From Hygrophila difformis (lineage: Eukaryota > Streptophyta > Magnoliopsida > Lamiales > Acanthaceae), in the NCBI GenBank assembly GCA_030278955.1, contig JAOANR010000004.1, positions 16,356,428 through 16,420,427 of the forward strand: 64,000 nucleotides of DNA. Direction: 5' to 3'. Position numbers and translations under genes: made by a program. The stretch's first letter is position 1; the number at the start of each line of letters is the position of its first letter. Below are positions 58,701 to 64,000 of this stretch, piece after piece. The notes under the pieces were generated by a model. That model searched no databases. It was given only the letters and a program-made list of their open reading frames with translations, and was not told where the DNA came from.

Positions 58701-58795
58701 CGTGATAAATTATTTTCTTCTTCTCGGAGATATTTCGACATTGATCGGAATAAATTTTATTCCTTTGGACGTTGATAAAAATCTGGGGTATTACA
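55767..58795 (-). repeat. 5' LTR of the gag-only Gypsy
   Basis: Minus strand TGTAATACCCC at 58795 to GGGTGTTACA at 55767. Matches the 3' LTR with few substitutions seen by eye. Confidence 0.93.
56478..56712 (-). repeat. Seven-unit B-box-like minisatellite (5' LTR)
   Basis: Same units in the same order as 51400-51635. Confidence 0.85.
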
Positions 58796-58830
58796 CTTGC
58801 TCTTCTTGGATCCATTGGGATTTTTCTTTC

Positions 58831-59961
58831 TCACTTTGATCCACTCGCTGCATTCCGACTGTGTGGGGATGACCACTTCATTGTTTTGTCCTTCATAGGG
58901 TCATCACGTGTTCCCTCCTGCTCCTTAGCTTCCTTATTTGGTTCCACATCTTTTACAGAACTTCCTGCCTCCTCTATCCCAGTGTCCTTATTGGTATTAA
59001 GGCTAAGGTCAACTCTTTTACTCTGTGCTCCCTCTGCCTCCCTCATCGCCTTGTCCCTTCCTGAATTTTCCTTGGCTACCATTCCATTAGTGTGAAAGTC
59101 CACGGCTTTTCCTTGTTCCTTTTGCCGAGGTTCCCCTACACCAACTTTGTCCTCCGTCCCCTTCCCTTTCTCCGGGCAGACATGAACACCATGACCATAC
59201 CTTTGGCAAGATGAGCATAGTAGATGTAAGCCTTCATATTGCACCTTTTGCCAAACTTCTCCAATGAGTATGCTCGTCACCACCGGCTGTCGGAGATCAA
59301 TCTCCACACAAACCCTAGCATATTTCCCTCTATGAACTTTTTTTGTCATGTCGTCCACTTTGACAGGAACCCCGAGTGCCAAAGCAAATTTTTTGATTAG
59401 CTTTTCCTCATACATCTCCATACACAGGCCGGGCAGCCTTGCCCACACAATAGTCTTGCATGGTGTGACCTCCAACGCGGTAAAGTTTGGCTTCCATGGG
59501 GCAATAGTTAAGTAGCTATTAAACACCATCCATGGCCCATCGTTGATAACACGGTCTCGGTCCACCTTCTTCTCAAACTTGACTATGAAGAAACCTCTGT
59601 CCAAGTCTATCATTTCAAAGGCTCCTTCCAGTTTCCAGATTCTCTTCACTCTCTTTTTGAGAGCTAAGTACCCGACTCTTTTTCCCAAAACAGAGATTAT
59701 GATGGCATCCTCACAAGGCTCGTATAACCTCTCTTTCAGCTTGTGGTCGATGGTGATTCTCGGTTTGAGACGGTCACCGTTGATATGGTCGAGCTTGACA
59801 AATTTGTCTACATCAGCGTTCTCCAAAACTGCAGCCGAGGGCTTGCTTTTTCCTTTGAGTACCATGTCCCTAAAAGAGGGCTTCTTGCCGCCAACGAAGT
59901 AAAACAGGGGTGGTGGTGCGTCCGGAGGCACACCAGCAGAGGAGGATAGGTGAGCAGACAT
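58831..59961 (-). pseudogene. LINE ORF1, N-terminal part with zinc knuckle
   Basis: ATG at 59961 opens MSAHLSSSAGVPPDAPPPLF. It contains a DUF4283-type block (YLALKKRVKRIWKLEGAFEM, FFIVKFEKKVDRDRVINDGP, IVWARLPGLCMEMYEEKLIK) and a zinc knuckle CSSCQRYGHGVHVC. A charged linker follows. These plant LINE ORF1 proteins bind RNA. A TGA at 58831 ends the frame 35 bases before the Gypsy insertion; one base change of frame carries it to the junction. Confidence 0.85.
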
Positions 59962-60059
59962 CCTATTTGGAAGAACACCTTGTCGAGAGAGAAAACCCCA
60001 GAGAGAGAAAATTGTAGCAGAGGACGAAAATCAATAAGTTACATATTGTTTTAATTAAT

Positions 60060-60294
60060 ACTACTACCGTTTTTTTAGTTGTTACGTACTTACGTTTGTA
60101 TAATAATTATTATTCATTGAATAACTTTAATTCAATTTTTTTAATACAGTTACATCGTCTAATCGCATATATTTAAAAATATCAAATTTTCATAATTTTT
60201 ACTTTCACATAATTTGATATATTAAGTATTAAAAATATATTTTGGATTGCGTGAAATCATGAAGTGTAACAACTTAAAAAAACGGATGAAGTAC
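60060..60294. mobile_element. Small TIR MITE
   Basis: CTACCGTTTTTTTAGTTGTTAC at the left faces GTAACAACTTAAAAAAACGG at the right as inverted repeats, each next to TA. About 235 bp, AT-rich, no coding capacity. Confidence 0.65.
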
Positions 60295-60625
60295 CTATAT
60301 AAATAGCGAATACTTTAAGTCAACGATGCGGATTATAATTGAAGGTTAATTTATAATATGAAATTTAAAATTAATGCTTTCATGTATCAATTGTTGTTTT
60401 TTGTTACCTGAGAATTTCAATTACTTGCTTCTTTCAATTGTCTCTTGATATGACAATAAACACATTATTTTTCAATATGACAACCACGACGAGTGAGGAG
60501 TGAAGAAAATTATTTTTCTCTTTTTTATGATGAGGAAAATAAACACATTACGTATAGATTGCTGCTTTGAGGACTTTAATTGCAAAAATAATATAAATAT
60601 TGTTAATACATAAAATATGTGTTAA
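60295..60625. other. AT-rich, nothing recognised
   Basis: No open frame or repeat worth calling. Confidence 0.4.
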
Positions 60626-60640
60626 TAAGTCCAAAAATCG

Positions 60641-60815
60641 AACAAACGCAGTTGACATGAGTGATATAGGGCATTGGCAAGGTCTCGGGTTTGAGCCTTT
60701 GTATATGCAGAATTCTGCTTTAGGAGAGACAACCCTTCAATGCCCATCCGATCCTCGAGGGATTAGTCTGGGTCCAATGTGGCCTGGGATACCCTGATAT
60801 TCACCTAACAAAAAT
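60641..60815 (+). mobile_element. tRNA-derived SINE
   Basis: 175 bp between perfect 15-bp duplications TAAGTCCAAAAATCG (60626-60640 and 60816-60830). A B-box-like GGTCTCGGGTTTGAGCC lies near 60678-60694, and GGGATTAGTCTGGGTCC near 60760, a phrase typical of plant Au/S1-like SINEs. It has no long A tail. Such elements are transcribed by RNA polymerase III and moved by LINE enzymes. Confidence 0.75.
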
Positions 60816-60830
60816 TAAGTCCAAAAATCG

Positions 60831-61871
60831 GTTAAGGCCCAAATTAAAGGATTGAACTGGGAAAGATGGTCATGTCCAGCTCATGGACTCCGAGCAAAAT
60901 CATTTCGAGGAAACCAAGACTATCGAACAAAGGTGCATAGTCCGAACACAGCAACCCGAGCAACAATTTGCCGAAGTGAAGCCATCCGAGGAATACTTTT
61001 CCGAGCAAGGTAAGGCTACATGAACCCGAGCAGGGAAGTGTTCGCACCATCATAAAGGGCTTTTCCGCACCTGTCGGCAGCATATGTTGGTGCCATTATT
61101 TTCATCGGGGTGCGCAATTTCATGGTTTTCCCATGACTACATGGTCTCCCGTACACTTCACTCCCTTCCTTCGTACTCTTGTTCTTTTCATCATTTCTCG
61201 CTTCACTCCTACCCTCCATATTCCCCTTCTTTCCATGATTCTTATTCTCCTCTTGAGTGGCTACTGTCATTCGAGTTCTCCTTTGTCTACTTTCTTTCTT
61301 TCTTCACCCCTGGCCTTGGTGCCATTCTCCTATACACTACATCAAACAATATGCCAAAGTAAATTCAACAATACCCAATCATACAATCAACATAACATTT
61401 GGTACAACATTCAATGTTTATATATACCATAGCTTTGTATATTGCCTATTCCACATTCAAATAAACAATCAATATCTCTTCATTCAACAATAACTGCAAA
61501 CTCAATGCAATATGTGTTCCCCATCCTTAATCAACCCATGATTCTCAACTTTTCTAATCTACACCTTCAACTTCCAATTCATGTTATCAACAATTCATCT
61601 CTTCAATCAAAAATTTAGAAATCTATACTAAATATAATGCTATCTATATTTTAAGTTACTCAATATCCATAACATAATTTTTATCATCATTTATTTCTTT
61701 AATGAATAATTTAAATTTCCCCACGGACTCTCTCCCTTCTAGCTCCCTCACCCAAAATTTGTCTTAATTCAATTCCCCAGTTTCAATAGCTCACAGCCAC
61801 AACCTACCATAGTAAGAATGCTACATCGGCTAAGGAGGCGATGGATACACTGTCCGGGATACTTGAGAATT
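60831..61871. other. Unassigned; possible decayed LTR element leader
   Basis: 60870-61090 has repeated CCGAGCA phrases and ends TGTTGGTGCCATTATTTTC, which is vaguely like a Gypsy LTR end and primer site. 61090-61340 is CT-rich with chance frames; 61340-61760 is AT-rich. No gene is supported. Confidence 0.3.
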
Positions 61872-61948
61872 TGTATACCCGGGGTAATGGCTTCAATGGA
61901 GTAAAATAAGTTACTCATACCAACAAGGTATATTTCTTTCTTGGTAAC

Positions 61949-62021
61949 CATTGTATAAGAACTCCAAAGTTAATCGTGCTTGACTTGGAGTAATTCTGGG
62001 ATGGGTGACCACCTGAGAAGT
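61949..62021 (+). other. 5S rRNA-like segment in Cassandra LTR 1
   Basis: AGAACTCCAAAGTTAATCGT, then GCTTGACTTGGAGTA and GGGATGGGTGACC follow plant 5S rRNA order. The C-box-like GGATGGGTGAC is intact; the A-box zone has one or two changes. It is not a functional 5S gene because both rRNA ends are absent. Confidence 0.85.
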
Positions 62022-62380
62022 CTATCAAGGCGTGCGTGAATGAGGCCAAAGCACACTAAAAGAGCTCATGTTGGTTTGTGGGGTCAGCGTTCACCTCCGA
62101 GCCGGTAACATCTCGAGTAACACCATGTCTTTCCGCTGCGCAGAAATGGGGTGTTACATATGGTATCAGAGCCAAACCGCAACCGTGTGCTGAGGTATTC
62201 AAGCACTAAACGGGGTGAAAGATCCACATGATATGGATGGTTAGGCGTCCAATGATGTGGACGACTGACCGCAATGTGGAAGTTGCGATCTTAAGGGGGT
62301 ATGAATCTAATACCCCGAGAATCGCTTAAATGGAGTAAAATAAACTACTCGTACCAACAAGGTACATTTTTTTCTTGATA

Positions 62381-62457
62381 ACCATCCTATAAGAACTCCA
62401 AAAATTAAGCGTGCTTGGCTTCGAGTAATTCTAGGATGGGTGACCTTCTGGAAAATC
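62381..62457 (+). other. 5S rRNA-like segment in Cassandra LTR 2
   Basis: AGAACTCCAAAAATTAAGCG, GTGCTTGGCTTCGAGTA, AGGATGGGTGACCTTCTGG. The A-box zone (TTAAGCGTGC) and C box are closer to plant 5S than those of LTR 1. Confidence 0.85.
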
Positions 62458-62614
62458 TCTTAAGGTGTGGGTGAGTGAGACCAAAGCATACTAGAAAGTG
62501 CTCATATTGGTTTGTGGGGTCAGCTTTCACGTCCAAGCCGACAACATCAAAAGTAACACCCTGTGTTTCCGCTGCACCGAAAATAAAATGGGGTGTTACA
62601 GTCATTGCCTGAGA

Positions 62615-62675
62615 GTTTTTTTTTTTTTTTTTTTTCCGTTACAGCCAACTAAAGCTAGGAAATTATTGTCTGAGA
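62615..62675 (-). mobile_element. Tiny poly(A)-tailed retroinsertion
   Basis: A T-run (62615-62636) and about 30 bases sit between ATTGCCTGAGAG (62603-62614) and ATTGTCTGAGAG (about 62664-62675), a likely TSD with one change. It looks like a severely 5'-truncated LINE or SINE end on the minus strand. Confidence 0.4.
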
Positions 62676-62832
62676 GTTGGGGCTGGACAGCTGGCACTCT
62701 TTCAAATTTTATCCAGTTCGCACAGGTTGTCTGCTGCCATGGTGGTTCATCTATTGTGTTCGATCATCGGTGTTGAACTTACGTCAAAACCATGACTCAA
62801 CACAATTCAGCGACAATGGAAATCAGTGGGAG

Positions 62833-62948
62833 CTGAACGATGTGTTTACATTAAATGTGATTTCCATTGGGCAGATAAATGATGATCCCACTGAACGATG
62901 TGTTTACATTATGAATGTGATTTCCATTGGGCAGTTAAATGATGATGG
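62833..62948 (+). repeat. 58-bp tandem duplication
   Basis: CTGAACGATGTGTTTACATT through GGGCAGATAAATGATGAT occurs at 62833-62890 and 62891-62948, with few changes. Confidence 0.88.
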
Positions 62949-63045
62949 GTTTGGCACAGTGTTTTGTGGCGTCATGGAAGGTGATGAAATGGGCAATGCT
63001 GATTGCTAGAGGGTAGAGAACTCACGATCCTATATATGACCATAT

Positions 63046-63102
63046 GTAATGATATTGTTCGCGACAACAGCATAAGTAATGATATTGTTCGCGACAACAG
63101 CA
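63046..63102 (+). repeat. ~30-bp tandem duplication
   Basis: GTAATGATATTGTTCGCGAC followed by AACAGCA at 63046-63072 and 63076-63102. Confidence 0.88.
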
Positions 63103-64000
63103 ATGTTGAAGGGTGGCAAAAGACTACTTGCCACAAAAGCATAAAATAGTTGAAAGGGATGGCACAAGACTCCCAAGTGCAGAATACCTTCACAAAAGCC
63201 ACATATATAGTCACCTTGGAGAAGTTGGAGAAAGTCGAAGCTGTCTCAACTTCAGTTGATCTCAGAACTTGAGATGGGTTAGAGGCATAACCAGGCCAAT
63301 AGGAGTAAGTACAAATGGGGAAGAGCAAACAGAGCGAATTAGCTTCAAGTGGGAGATTTGTTAGAGAATCAAGCAAATTCGCACAAGAAGGAAATAGCCG
63401 GAAAGAAGGAAATAGCCGGAACACCCACGATCCTGAAGAAAGGAGTGTAGTTCCGCTCAACCCCTCTAGAGTGGGAGGCAAAATTCCACAGGACCGCACG
63501 CGAGGACTATGCATGTTGTAATTTGTTGTATCTTCCAGATATTATTTACATAAATATGAATCTCTATTGTTGGCATAGATGATAATAATATATACACATG
63601 GGTTGTGACTTGTGATGATACATGTAATTTTGATAGAGAGAAAGAGAGGGTTTGCGCAAGCCTAACTTGTGCATGCGAGAGTTTGATGTAACTTAATAGT
63701 TGTTGGGTGAATTGCCTGCAGATGTGTAACCTAATTGTTGTTAGATGAACTGCACAAACAACTTTCTCTTGTTCAATCTTCCCTTGCTTGCTTATTTTTC
63801 TCATTATTGCAGACAATATAGAGCCGAGTAAATATCATGCCAACGGCAGACAACTTTTTTTGTTCATCTAAGTTGTCTTATGGTTTGGGCCAACAATGGT
63901 CCTCAGACAGCTATCTTTTCACAATCTAGCATTGCGATTTGCAAACAAGCATGAATTTTAGGATTCCAATAGCAAGAAATAGTTGGATGTTTTCTACATA

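Larger units (their letters stand above)
50690..58795 (-). mobile_element. Non-autonomous Gypsy with gag only (TR-GAG-like)
   Basis: LTRs 50690-53719 (3,030 bp) and 55767-58795 (3,029 bp); TSD CTTGC at 50685-50689 and 58796-58800. On the minus strand: primer site at 55751-55763, leader, intact gag (55192-54125), then two polypurine tracts. No protease, RT, RNase H or integrase. The LTRs look nearly identical, so insertion is recent. Pol must have come from a partner element. Confidence 0.93.
49741..60050 (-). mobile_element. LINE fragment split by the gag-only Gypsy element
   Basis: Minus strand: 5' end near 60050, ORF1 from 59961, cut at 58796, resumed at 50689, and the first part of ORF2 to about 49741. 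Without the insert it is about 2.2 kb. Across the insertion the frame joins SKKSK to GLEGKAG, with one copy of the TSD. It keeps its 5' end and lacks its 3' end, the reverse of the usual LINE truncation, so a later deletion or rearrangement is likely. Confidence 0.82.
61872..62600 (+). mobile_element. Cassandra-type TRIM retrotransposon
   Basis: LTRs 61872-62158 and 62306-62600 with 147 bp between them. Each LTR holds a 5S rRNA-like stretch. The first ends GGGTGTTACA and is followed by TGGTATCAGAGCC (primer site, 62162-62174); the second is preceded by TTAAGGGGGTATGAA (polypurine tract, 62291-62305). About 730 bp, no coding region, as in the Cassandra family. Flanks GAATT and GTCAT do not match, so the TSD is lost. 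Confidence 0.9.
62676..64000. other. Unassigned sequence with short tandem duplications
   Basis: Contains the duplications listed at 62833 and 63046, and a short repeat GGAAATAGCCGGAA at 63389-63422. A purine-rich AAGTGGGAGA before TGTTAGAGAA (about 63349-63367) could be a polypurine tract and LTR start, but I cannot find the other end. No protein family recognised. Confidence 0.3.

Noticed and set aside
61949..62021. 5S rRNA gene
   Set aside because: Both ends of 5S rRNA are missing and the segment lies in both LTRs of a TRIM element.

Overview
This is a gene-poor, repeat-dense block of a flowering-plant nuclear genome, probably a eudicot. The evidence is the repeat content: chromodomain Ty3/Gypsy elements, a Copia element, plant LINEs (one with RNase H), a plant DD39D mariner, Stowaway-like and hAT-like MITEs, and a Cassandra TRIM with 5S rRNA-like LTRs. 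Plant-only gene pieces (BIG5-type ARF-GEF, MAP65, ABCG half-transporter, carotenoid cleavage dioxygenase, DUF952) are also present, but only as broken fragments. I see no intact cellular gene, rRNA gene or tRNA gene. Species cannot be set from the sequence alone.

Layout. 1-736: end of a minus-strand Gypsy LTR and a remnant of another element. 737-12064: an LTR (copy A) split by a 9.3-kb non-autonomous Helitron (1099-10402) that carries the gene fragments. 12119-27830: the 3' part of a Copia element, cut by a solo LTR (12193-14248, TSD TGGGA), an 8.1-kb LINE (15794-23859) and a second solo LTR (24092-26877). 28250-42540: a short-LTR, gag-only element whose left LTR was hit by a MITE (28341-39399), which was in turn hit by a full-length Gypsy chromovirus (28490-39354, TSD CCCGT). 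42583-42904: an hAT-like MITE. 43860-49688: a Stowaway-like MITE split by a 5.6-kb mariner (43984-49551), which holds a ~970-bp fold-back. 49741-60050: a LINE on the minus strand, split by an 8.1-kb minus-strand Gypsy derivative that has only gag (50690-58795, TSD CTTGC). 60060-62600: a MITE, a SINE with a perfect 15-bp TSD, and a Cassandra TRIM. 62634-64000: tandem duplications and unassigned sequence.

Most interesting points. (1) The Helitron holds exon-intron pieces of at least five unrelated genes, with introns retained, so capture was at DNA level. A sibling copy of the host LTR at 12193-14248 acts as an empty site. (2) Two related Gypsy lineages use different polypurine tracts, so one has an LTR about 226 bp longer that keeps the old polypurine tract inside it. 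(3) The 50.7-58.8 kb element is a TR-GAG-like non-autonomous element with two LTRs of 3,030 and 3,029 bp and an uninterrupted gag; the chromovirus at 28.5-39.4 kb is a related but broken gag-pol element. (4) One LTR family carries a tandem array that repeats a tRNA TPsiC/B-box-like motif.

All placements come from reading the sequence by eye. Boundaries backed by target-site duplications (TSDs) are firm. Family names rest on motif recognition without database searches.
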